NCBI GenBank assembly: GCA_012513545.1
Contig: JAAZCB010000586.1
Span: 1-11,335, forward strand
Direction: 5' to 3'
From: Clostridiaceae bacterium
GTDB lineage: Bacteria > Bacillota_A > Clostridia > Acetivibrionales > Acetivibrionaceae
DNA length: 11,335 nucleotides
A program made the position numbers and the translations under genes. This document shows, one piece after another, positions 1 to 5,827 of this stretch. The notes beneath the pieces were generated by a model, which was not told the origin of the DNA, ran no database searches, and saw nothing but the letters and a program-made list of their open reading frames with translations. The number at the start of each line of letters is the position of its first letter. The stretch's first letter is position 1.

Positions 1-726
1 GCAGAAAACATACTGCATATGATAAGGCCTGATAGTAAGTACACCAAGCTTGAAGCAAGGCTATTAGACCTTGCCCTTGTGCTGCATGCAGAACATGGGG
101 GAGGGAATAATTCGACCTTTGTAACTCATGTCGTAACCTCTTCCGGGACGGACACATACTCTGCTATTGCAGCGGCACTTGGTTCATTGAAGGGACCTAA
201 GCACGGAGGGGCCAGCATGAAGGTTTCCCAGATGTTTGATGACATGAAAAGTAACCTGAAGGACTGGGAAGACGATGAGGAAGTGGAAAATTATCTTAAA
301 AAACTTCTTAACAAGGAGGCCTTTGACAGGTCAGGACTTATTTATGGTATAGGACATGCCGTATATTCAATATCCGATCCCAGAGCCGTAATATTTAAGG
401 AACATGTAGCCAGACTGGCAAAGGAAAAAGGTCTTGAAAAAGAATTCAGGTTGTATTCTAAAGTAGAAAAAATGGCGCCTCAGGTAATTGGAGGGGCACG
501 TAAAATGTACAAGGGTGTAAGTGCTAATGTAGACTTTTACTCAGGATTTGTATACAGGATGCTGGGCATACCCCCTGAAATGTATACGCCTATTTTTGCA
601 ATTTCCAGAATTGCAGGCTGGAGTGCCCATCGTATCGAAGAGTTGGTTAATGAGGGGAAGATAATAAGACCTGCATATAAGAGTATTGCAGCAAGACGAG
701 AGTATTTACCGATGGAAAACAGGTAA
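1..726 (+). CDS. Citrate synthase (3' part; 5' end outside window)
   Basis: This is the C-terminal part of a citrate synthase, which condenses oxaloacetate with acetyl-CoA to citrate in the cytoplasm and feeds 2-oxoglutarate and glutamate synthesis. The frame is open from base 1, so the ATG at 19 is an internal methionine. The three catalytic residues of the family are recognisable. Counting from that ATG they are His26 in AEHGGGNN, His113 in GIGHAVYS and Asp172 in NVDFYSG. About 241 codons are visible, roughly half of a normal clostridial enzyme (about 430-460 residues). The fold is the bacterial GltA/CitZ type, not the Re-citrate synthase type, which resembles isopropylmalate synthase. A 2-methylcitrate synthase cannot be excluded from the visible part. 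The gene ends in TAA and is followed by hairpins and a terminator. Confidence 0.93.
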   Translation, partial: AENILHMIRPDSKYTKLEARLLDLALVLHAEHGGGNNSTFVTHVVTSSGTDTYSAIAAALGSLKGPKHGGASMKVSQMFDDMKSNLKDWEDDEEVENYLKKLLNKEAFDRSGLIYGIGHAVYSISDPRAVIFKEHVARLAKEKGLEKEFRLYSKVEKMAPQVIGGARKMYKGVSANVDFYSGFVYRMLGIPPEMYTPIFAISRIAGWSAHRIEELVNEGKIIRPAYKSIAARREYLPMENR

Positions 727-760
727 ATCGCTTCACAGTTGTGTAAACCGTGTTTTATTA

Positions 761-787
761 AAGGGTACACTCATCTTGTGTACCCTT
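761..787 (+). terminator. Perfect 10-bp stem-loop after citrate synthase
   Basis: AAGGGTACAC (761-770) and GTGTACCCTT (778-787) are perfect inverted repeats around a 7-nt loop, 34 bases after the citrate synthase stop. No run of T follows, so by itself it is not a standard intrinsic terminator. It may protect the 3' end of the mRNA or work together with the hairpins that follow. Confidence 0.5.
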
Positions 788-796
788 ATACTTAGG

Positions 797-863
797 GCCA
801 TTTCCCGAAGGGAAATCCGGCATAAAGCGAGGGACTCGATGTCCCGAAGCTTTTTATTTTATT
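797..863 (+). terminator. Two adjacent hairpins with T-rich tail (terminator)
   Basis: The first hairpin pairs ATTTCCC (800-806) with GGGAAAT (810-816) over a GAA loop and can be extended by GCC (797-799) with GGC (819-821). The second pairs AAAGC (824-828) with GCTTT (849-853) and GGGAC (831-835) with GTCCC (841-845). Opposed GA dinucleotides between the two stems could form tandem sheared G-A pairs. The second hairpin runs directly into a tail made almost only of T (851-863), so it is the likely intrinsic terminator of the citrate synthase transcript. I do not recognise the pair as a known riboswitch class. Confidence 0.6.
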
Positions 864-972
864 TGTCAGTAGTGGACTTATAAAATTACTATTGATTTCA
901 TTTCTACAAAGGTATAAAAAACCTTAATGTTGTAAAATGCTGTTGACTTATTCCTGCACAGGCTCGTAATAC

Positions 973-1467
973 TCAGTCGCTGGCTTTCTGCTCTCTTTTT
1001 TTAAGAACCGAAATTAACTGCATGGCAGTAAGCGCGCCGAGTGAGTCTATTATAATATCCGTTATCAATGGCGTTCTTCCGCTTACAAAAAGCTGATGAA
1101 ACTCATCAGTTACAGCAAAGAGTACACATGAAAACAATGAAATGAACTTTTTCCTTTTGTCATTGAGTTTCGTAAAAGACAGGACAATATGAACAATAAG
1201 GAAAAGGAAAAAATATTCGGTAAAGTGGGCAATTTTACGAACGATTATATTAAAATTGATGCTGTTTATATAAGGGTTTTGGTTTATTGCATCGAGTATA
1301 TCTACATTATCTCTAAAAAAGTGTACTACTCTTTTTGAAACAGCATTTGACCTATAACCATCCTGTGAAGACATTTTATAAATGAACGAAAAACTTAAAA
1401 CCACTATAATCAAACCTATCAATAATAAAATAGCTCTTTTTGGTTTTGACGATTTCAAATTAGGCAT
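973..1467 (-). CDS. VanZ-like family membrane protein
   Basis: This is a small integral membrane protein of 164 residues from the VanZ-like family (named after the teicoplanin-resistance accessory protein). The molecular role of most members is unknown. An N-terminal hydrophobic segment spans about residues 12-30, with further membrane segments near 80-98, 108-120 and the C-terminus. The family signature is present: SSQ at 33-35, R77-K78 with His81 and Tyr85, TDEFHQ at 120-125, Gly130-Arg131, then Asp137, Asp141 and Gly144. The ATG at 1467 is preceded by GAGGTGG (1472-1478), which fixes the start. It lies 213 bases downstream of the ABC permease on the same strand but has its own good promoter, so it is probably a separate unit. 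It should not be called a glycopeptide-resistance gene; no other van genes are nearby. Confidence 0.88.
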   Translation of the reverse strand: MPNLKSSKPKRAILLLIGLIIVVLSFSFIYKMSSQDGYRSNAVSKRVVHFFRDNVDILDAINQNPYINSINFNIIVRKIAHFTEYFFLFLIVHIVLSFTKLNDKRKKFISLFSCVLFAVTDEFHQLFVSGRTPLITDIIIDSLGALTAMQLISVLKKREQKASD

Positions 1468-1601
1468 ATTACCACCTCGTGTTATAAGAAGAAAGCATAT
1501 TCAATTTTGATATGTTTGTTTAATTACTGTTTGATGCTTCTTACTGTTATATAAAACTACTTTCCTCTTGCACATAAATCATAAATCTCTAGAATGAGAA
1601 T

Positions 1602-1630
1602 ATTATATAATTATGTTCATGGAAATTCAA
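1602..1630 (-). promoter_or_regulatory. Sigma-A type promoter of the VanZ-like gene
   Basis: On the minus strand TTGAAT (1630-1625) and a perfect TATAAT (1607-1602) are 17 bases apart. Transcription would start near 1595 and give a leader of about 130 nt. Within that leader TAAGAAG (1485-1491) can pair with CTTCTTA (1537-1543), just upstream of the ribosome binding site. Confidence 0.55.
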
Positions 1631-1680
1631 ATTAATTTTTATTAAACTTTTTTGAAGGACTAAATAATATATACTTGCGG

Positions 1681-2829
1681 CTAATCAAGACTTTTTCTGA
1701 AGCGTAACGTTGCAGTTGCCAATATAATTACAGTAAATATTAATAGAGCGATAACATCATTCCACAGAAAATCAATTCCCACACCTTTTAAAACAATTCC
1801 CCTTACAATATTAAGAAAATACGTCAAGGGAATCAAATAACCGGAAAGCTTTATAGGGAGTGGCATTGCGTCTCTTGGGAATATGAAACCCGATAGCAGT
1901 ATGCTGGGTAAAAGCACAATAATCATAACCATCATAGCCTGGAGTTGATTTTTTGCAAAGGTTGATATAAGCATCCCAATGGATAATGAGCAGTAAACGA
2001 ATAGAAAGCCCAGGAGCAGTAGCAGAGCAATACTTCCGGCTACCTGTACCTTGAACCAGAATATGCATAAAGCCAGTGCAAAGAGGAAGCCGGTGTAGCC
2101 TATAAACACATAAGGAACAAGCTTACCGAGAATTAACTCCGCGGGTTTTATGGGAGTGACGATTAGTTGTTCAATTGTGCCGCGCTCCTTTTCCCGTACA
2201 AGAGCAAAGGCTGTCAGCATTATTGTAATGTTCTGAAGTATGAGTCCGACAAGGCCCGGGACTGTAAACTTATTACTCTCCATGTTTGGGTTATACCATA
2301 CCTTTGTATTAAGAATGACGCCGGGGGCTTTTATTGCAGATACTCCGGCCTTTCTAAGGAAATCTTCCCTCAGCGTACGCGTGTACATTTCTGAAACTAA
2401 AAGGCCGCTGTTAAGAGCTGTTCTAGCTGTAGTCGGGTCAGTTCCGTCAATTAGCAGAAGGGTGTCGGGCGTTTTGTTCTTCTGCAAGGCCACTGAGTAA
2501 TCAGAGGGAATTATAAGGGCTGCCTTAACTGAGCCGTTATCTATCAGAACGGAAATTTCCTTTTCACTGGATACCTGGCAGGTGATATTAAAATAGTCTG
2601 AAACCTTGAATTTTTCAATGTATTCCCTGCTTTGGGCTGTTTGAGACTGATCAAATACCGCTGTAGGTATCATATCAACCTCAGTTGTTACAGCATAGCC
2701 AAAAAGCAGCATCATTACTACAGGCATCACAAAAGGGATCCTTAGACTTACAGGGTCTCTTTTTACCTGGATAAATTCTTTTCTTACTATGGAAAAAAAA
2801 CGCTTTAAGCTGAAAGGTCCTGTTTTCAT
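1681..2829 (-). CDS. ABC-2 type transporter permease (YbhS/YhhJ-like)
   Basis: This is the membrane subunit of an ABC exporter, 382 residues from the chosen start. It has the ABC-2 type-I layout. A cytoplasmic N-terminal helix (KEFIQVKRDP) leads to TM1 at about 31-48. A large external domain of about 140 residues follows, then five more membrane segments in the C-terminal half. The sequence REKERGTIEQ and the following LIVTP just after TM2 is the coupling region typical of the YhhJ/YbhS/YbhR families. A TTG at 2841 is in frame, but it overlaps the ribosome binding site GGAGG (2839-2835). The ATG at 2829 sits 5 bases after that site and is the better start. The gene follows the ATPase by 38 bases. 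Only one permease gene is present, so a homodimer is expected. The substrate cannot be read from sequence; drugs or toxic organic compounds are the usual guess. Confidence 0.9.
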   Translation of the reverse strand: MKTGPFSLKRFFSIVRKEFIQVKRDPVSLRIPFVMPVVMMLLFGYAVTTEVDMIPTAVFDQSQTAQSREYIEKFKVSDYFNITCQVSSEKEISVLIDNGSVKAALIIPSDYSVALQKNKTPDTLLLIDGTDPTTARTALNSGLLVSEMYTRTLREDFLRKAGVSAIKAPGVILNTKVWYNPNMESNKFTVPGLVGLILQNITIMLTAFALVREKERGTIEQLIVTPIKPAELILGKLVPYVFIGYTGFLFALALCIFWFKVQVAGSIALLLLLGFLFVYCSLSIGMLISTFAKNQLQAMMVMIIVLLPSILLSGFIFPRDAMPLPIKLSGYLIPLTYFLNIVRGIVLKGVGIDFLWNDVIALLIFTVIILATATLRFRKSLD

Positions 2830-2834
2830 ATATA

Positions 2835-2839
2835 CCTCC
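2835..2839 (-). promoter_or_regulatory. Ribosome binding site deciding the permease start
   Basis: GGAGG on the minus strand is placed 5 bases before the ATG at 2829. It rules out the longer TTG reading, because that start codon overlaps this site. Confidence 0.7.
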
Positions 2840-2867
2840 AAAGTGCATGAAAGAGTCCGATGAATCT

Positions 2868-3650
2868 TCAGTTGTCATCGTTTAAAAATTTCATTTCCTT
2901 ATAAGTTGAGCTTACTTTTCTGTTTGTAATTCTTTCTACATAGGAAATGAAAATGTCTTCCAGATTTTTGGCATTTTCATTTTCAAGCAGTTCTCTGGGA
3001 GTTGAAATATTAATCAGTTTACCGTTAAATATGAAGCCAATTATATCACAGCTTTCAGCTTCATCCATGTAATGGGTGGTAACCAGAATGGTAATGCCTT
3101 GGCGTGCCAGGGCGTGGATAATTTCCCAGAAAACGCGTCTGGAAACTGGATCAACACCTGCGGTAGGTTCATCAAGTATAAGCAGGCGGGGTTTGTGAAT
3201 CAAGGCACAGCCAAGTGCAAGACGCTGTTTCCAGCCGCCTGAAAGAGTACCTGCCAGACTCTTTTCCTTTCCGTTAAGATTTGCCATTATAATAAGCTCT
3301 TTTTTTCTATCGCAGGAAGTAGCCTTGTCAAGGCCATAAATACCTGCATAAAAATCAAGATTTTCTTCTACGGTCAGGTCTTCATAAAGTGAAAACCGCT
3401 GGGACATATAGCCTATATTCTGCCGTACCTTTTCAGCGCTTTTGACAACATCATATCCCATGACTCTGGCCTCCCCCGAAGTAGGGTGCAGCGCTCCGCA
3501 GAGAATCCTTATTGTTGTCGACTTGCCTGATCCATTCGGACCTAGAAAGCCGAATATGCTGCCTTGGGGAATTTTAAAACTTATGTTGTCTACAGCGGTA
3601 AAGCTTCCGAATTTCTTAACCAGGTTTGATACTTCAATAGCATATTCCAT
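2868..3650 (-). CDS. ABC transporter ATP-binding protein (YbhF/CcmA-like)
   Basis: This is the ATPase subunit that powers the exporter, 260 residues. All nucleotide-binding motifs are intact: Walker A GPNGSGKST at 37-45, Q-loop Gln84, signature LSGGWKQ at 136-142, Walker B with LLILDEP at 156-162, D-loop near Asp167 and switch His193. Tyr3 and Phe14 suggest an A-loop aromatic near the N-terminus. The ATG at 3650 is chosen because AGGGGG lies just upstream and the preceding membrane-fusion gene ends at 3652, leaving one base between the genes. An upstream in-frame start at 3686 would overlap that gene and lacks support. The E. coli relative YbhF carries two ABC domains in one chain; this protein has one, so it should act as a homodimer. 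The tight spacing indicates translational coupling. Confidence 0.94.
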   Translation of the reverse strand: MEYAIEVSNLVKKFGSFTAVDNISFKIPQGSIFGFLGPNGSGKSTTIRILCGALHPTSGEARVMGYDVVKSAEKVRQNIGYMSQRFSLYEDLTVEENLDFYAGIYGLDKATSCDRKKELIIMANLNGKEKSLAGTLSGGWKQRLALGCALIHKPRLLILDEPTAGVDPVSRRVFWEIIHALARQGITILVTTHYMDEAESCDIIGFIFNGKLINISTPRELLENENAKNLEDIFISYVERITNRKVSSTYKEMKFLNDDN

Positions 3651-3651
3651 A

Positions 3652-4818
3652 CTACTTACCCCCTGTAGGAATATAAGCGTCAACAAGCATTCCGGGTTTG
3701 AGGTTCACGTCATTAGCCTTTAGGCCAATCCTTACCTTGAAAACCATGTTTTCTTTAGCCTCAGTTGTTTCTACGTTTTTTGGAGTAAATTCCGCCTCGG
3801 AAGATATAAAATCAATAATACCCTTGATGTTTTCTCCGGAAGACGAAAGATTCAATTCCTGTCCCAGACTAATATATTTCAGGCTGTGACGGGGTATGAA
3901 AATATTAACTCTGAGATCGGAAAGGTCTGAAACACTTCCTATATTTGTACCTGGACTTACAATGTCGCCTATATTAACACTCCTTGATACGTATGTGCCA
4001 TCAATTTCAGAGCGTATGCTGTATTTTGAAAGAGTAAGCTTTAACTGTTCCAGAAGCGCCAGAGACTGCTCAAAATCGGCCTGTGCTGCGTTTAATGCCT
4101 GTTCGGTTGAACCTGATTTCAACAATTCGAGCTGTGCCTGAGACTGTTCAAAGTTGGCTTCAGCAGCCTTTACAGCTTCGGAGGTTGCTCCATTTTTCAG
4201 AAGCTCCAGCTGGTATGCGGCGCTATTGAGCTGTTCCATTGAGGCTTTCAGCTGTTTTTGGGATGTTTCCGTCTTGACCCTAATATCGTCAAGTTCATTT
4301 TTAGATGCGGCATTGGATTCATAAAGAGCCTTTATGGTAGTATATTTTTCCAATAAATAATTGTAGTTCATTTCGTTACTTTCAAGATTGGCTCTGGCAC
4401 TTTCAACAGCAGCTTCAGCCTGCTTTATCTGCTCGGGTCTGCTGCCAGCCTTTAATTCATCAAGTTTTGCTTTTGCTGCCTTTGCAGCGGCTTCTGCCTG
4501 TTTTATCTGCTGTTCTCTTGAACCAAGCTTCAGTTCCTCGAGCTTTGCTGCTTTAATTCTTACAACGGCTTCCTGCTGCTTAAGGGATAACTCGTGCATT
4601 GAAGAATCTATTGTAGCCAGGACATCGCCTTTTTTTACAGGGGCGCCTTCATCTATATTAATATCAATAACCTTTCCGGATACTTCGGAATTTGCATCGA
4701 TCATTACAGACTCGACTACTCCGATTAATACAAGCTCTTTATCGTTTTTACAGGCTGAAAGGGTTAATACGGCCAGTATTATTGCAACCAGCTTAAGAAT
4801 ATGCTTTCCTGAGAGCAT
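3652..4818 (-). CDS. HlyD/YbhG-family membrane-fusion lipoprotein
   Basis: This is the periplasmic-adaptor type subunit of the exporter, 388 residues. The N-terminus is a lipoprotein signal peptide: Lys5/His6/Lys9, a hydrophobic core, and lipobox LSAC with Cys23 as the predicted lipidated residue. A lipoyl-like half domain (about 44-71, VSGKV and EGAPVKKGD) leads into a long alpha-helical hairpin (about 75-268). The second lipoyl half (about 270-300) and a beta-barrel domain close the protein. The hairpin contains four 26-residue repeats, two on each arm. The ATG at 4818 is supported by GGAGGTG 8 bases upstream. In E. coli such proteins bridge to an outer-membrane channel. If the host is a monoderm, as the sequence suggests, there is no such partner and the protein would sit anchored on the outer face of the membrane. 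The stop lies one base from the ATPase start. Confidence 0.9.
   Translation of the reverse strand: MLSGKHILKLVAIILAVLTLSACKNDKELVLIGVVESVMIDANSEVSGKVIDINIDEGAPVKKGDVLATIDSSMHELSLKQQEAVVRIKAAKLEELKLGSREQQIKQAEAAAKAAKAKLDELKAGSRPEQIKQAEAAVESARANLESNEMNYNYLLEKYTTIKALYESNAASKNELDDIRVKTETSQKQLKASMEQLNSAAYQLELLKNGATSEAVKAAEANFEQSQAQLELLKSGSTEQALNAAQADFEQSLALLEQLKLTLSKYSIRSEIDGTYVSRSVNIGDIVSPGTNIGSVSDLSDLRVNIFIPRHSLKYISLGQELNLSSSGENIKGIIDFISSEAEFTPKNVETTEAKENMVFKVRIGLKANDVNLKPGMLVDAYIPTGGK
4054..4209 (-). repeat. Coiled-coil repeats 3 and 4 of the HlyD-like protein
   Basis: Residues 204-229 and 230-255 form two tandem 26-residue units. Both begin LELLK, then N or S, then G, and continue with a common pattern ending in FEQSxAx. 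They lie on the descending arm of the helical hairpin and mirror the pair on the ascending arm. Confidence 0.7.
4387..4542 (-). repeat. Coiled-coil repeats 1 and 2 of the HlyD-like protein
   Basis: Residues 93-118 and 119-144 form two tandem 26-residue units with the shared pattern L(E/D)ELKxGSRxxQIKQAEAA. They lie on the ascending arm, before the hairpin tip near residues 167-174. Confidence 0.75.
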
Positions 4819-4868
4819 TATAAAACACCTCCATATAAAACGGATTGAAATTTCTTGGATTAATTGTG

Positions 4869-5525
4869 TTAGTCATTACCAATAGGGCTTTGGCTATTTG
4901 ATATACCATACAGCAGTACGTCTACCATTCTGTCTATTTCTGCATCAAAGTCATCCATCCTGAACTTGTCGCCGAAAAGTTTCTTCTGGGCTATAAGGAT
5001 AAAGATGTTTCCAAGGACGCTTCTGAATATAGCCTCAGGCTCAACATCATCCCGCAGCAAACCTTTTTCTGTCATATGGGAATGAAACGTTTTAAACATT
5101 TCAAGTGATTTTATTATGATATTTTCAAAAATGGCTTCTCTGATATCTTCATGGTAAAGAGCCTCTGTCAGTACAATTCTTGCCATGGGAAAGATGGTGT
5201 CAAGCAGCTTGATCCTGTCATAAATTACATCCTTGATTATCTGTCTTATATCTACCTTATCTGATGTGAGTAGAATTTTCTCAAGAGGCTGGATAACCAG
5301 TTTTCCACCCATAATATTTATTGTTTGAATCATTATCCCTCTTAAAATATCCTTTTTGGTTTTAAAATACCTGAAAATTGTTCCCTCAGCAATTCCGGCG
5401 TTCCTGGCAATTTCGTTTGTGGTTGCTGCGCTGAATCCTTTTTCGGAAAAGACTGTTATAGCAGCTTCGAGTATTTTCTTTTCCTTTTCAGAGACATTTA
5501 AATCGTTAATATAGGATGATTCCAT
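4869..5525 (-). CDS. TetR/AcrR-family transcriptional repressor
   Basis: This is a DNA-binding repressor of 218 residues, the normal size for the family. The N-terminal TetR domain is clear. It starts with [16 protein letters not shown] at 16-31. The helix-turn-helix follows at about 34-54 and includes [20 protein letters not shown], and then KTKKDIL. The C-terminal two-thirds is the variable, helical ligand-binding and dimerisation domain, and the ligand cannot be predicted. The ATG at 5525 follows AGGGAGGATC. It is the first gene of the exporter operon and ends 51 bases before the membrane-fusion gene. A palindromic operator overlaps its own promoter, so it most likely represses the whole operon until the exported compound binds it. 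The arrangement matches E. coli cecR (ybiH) with ybhGFSR. Confidence 0.92.
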   Translation of the reverse strand: MESSYINDLNVSEKEKKILEAAITVFSEKGFSAATTNEIARNAGIAEGTIFRYFKTKKDILRGIMIQTINIMGGKLVIQPLEKILLTSDKVDIRQIIKDVIYDRIKLLDTIFPMARIVLTEALYHEDIREAIFENIIIKSLEMFKTFHSHMTEKGLLRDDVEPEAIFRSVLGNIFILIAQKKLFGDKFRMDDFDAEIDRMVDVLLYGISNSQSPIGND

Positions 5526-5552
5526 AAGATCCTCCCTGTATTCAAAAAAATG

Positions 5553-5566
5553 AGTGAGTACTCACT
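5553..5566. promoter_or_regulatory. Palindromic operator, probable TetR-protein site
   Basis: AGTGAGTACTCACT is a perfect 14-bp palindrome. It begins 3 bases downstream of the -10 box of the operon promoter and covers the expected transcription start, so a bound repressor dimer would block initiation. It lies 27 bases from the ATG of the TetR gene. No second copy of the palindrome was seen in the helD promoter area. Confidence 0.75.
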
Positions 5567-5569
5567 TTG

Positions 5570-5598
5570 ATTATAATTCAACCTTAATTTAAATGCAA
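5570..5598 (-). promoter_or_regulatory. Promoter of the TetR-HlyD-ABC operon
   Basis: On the minus strand TTGCAT (5598-5593) and a perfect TATAAT (5575-5570) are separated by exactly 17 bases. Transcription would start near 5563, inside the palindromic operator, giving a leader of about 38 nt with ribosome binding site AGGGAGG. Confidence 0.7.
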
Positions 5599-5686
5599 TA
5601 GTTCTTAAAAATTTAAATATATGAATAATATATATGAAGCTGTCGATATTATGGAGTATAATATAACCAACCGTAAGGAGTAATGA

Positions 5687-5755
5687 TTGAACTATTTTGG
5701 ATACCTTGACAACATGTACAGGTGTGCTAAAATTAAGTTCTTAAAGAAGCAATGA
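5687..5755 (+). CDS. Possible 22-codon small ORF upstream of helD
   Basis: A TTG start follows AAGGAG (5675-5680) by 6 bases, an ideal spacing, and the frame runs for 22 codons to TGA. The peptide would begin MNYFGYLDNMYRC and is basic at the end (KIKFLKKQ). An ATG at 5683 in another frame is too close to the ribosome binding site and stops after 8 codons. The best helD promoter lies inside this ORF, so the two readings compete. It may be a leader peptide, a small gene, or chance. I do not recognise it. Confidence 0.3.
   Translation: MNYFGYLDNMYRCAKIKFLKKQ
5706..5733 (+). promoter_or_regulatory. helD: Probable helD promoter
   Basis: TTGACA (5706-5711) is a perfect -35 box. TAAAAT (5728-5733) is the -10, 16 bases away, and TGC just before it makes an extended -10. 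Transcription would start near 5740 and leave a leader of about 88 nt. Confidence 0.6.
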
Positions 5756-5814
5756 CTTAATACGTGCCGGATTTCTTTTGAGGTGGAGAGTTATAATAGT
5801 GTATTCTTATAGGG

Positions 5815-5822
5815 GGGAGGAG
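5815..5822 (+). promoter_or_regulatory. helD: Ribosome binding site deciding the helD TTG start
   Basis: GGGAGGAG ends 5 bases before TTG at 5828, but 14 bases before the first ATG at 5837. The spacing favours the TTG. Confidence 0.65.
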
Positions 5823-5827
5823 CACTT

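Larger units (their letters stand above)
5526..5827. other. Divergent control region between the exporter operon and helD
   Basis: These 302 bases hold the exporter promoter and operator on the left and the helD leader on the right. Between them (5580-5670) the DNA is very AT-rich. It includes a perfect TATAAT on the plus strand at 5657-5662 with only a poor -35 box. A possible 22-codon ORF starts at 5687. Nothing else recognisable was seen. Confidence 0.6.

Noticed and set aside
761..863. A known riboswitch (cyclic-di-GMP, fluoride, guanidine or other class)
   Set aside because: Conserved core sequences of these classes were not found, and no plus-strand gene follows for it to control.
537..883. 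Short open frames on both strands over the end of citrate synthase and its hairpins
   Set aside because: They overlap the clear citrate synthase frame or run through the hairpins, and lack ribosome binding sites or recognisable protein features.
2868..3686. Longer start for the ABC ATPase at 3686
   Set aside because: It would overlap the end of the membrane-fusion gene by 35 bases and add residues unlike the family; the ATG at 3650 has a good ribosome binding site.
4388..4885. A 165-codon open frame on the plus strand, Ala/Ser-rich
   Set aside because: It is the antisense shadow of the alanine- and glutamate-rich coiled coil of the HlyD-like protein and the spacer beyond it; it has no ribosome binding site and no family pattern.
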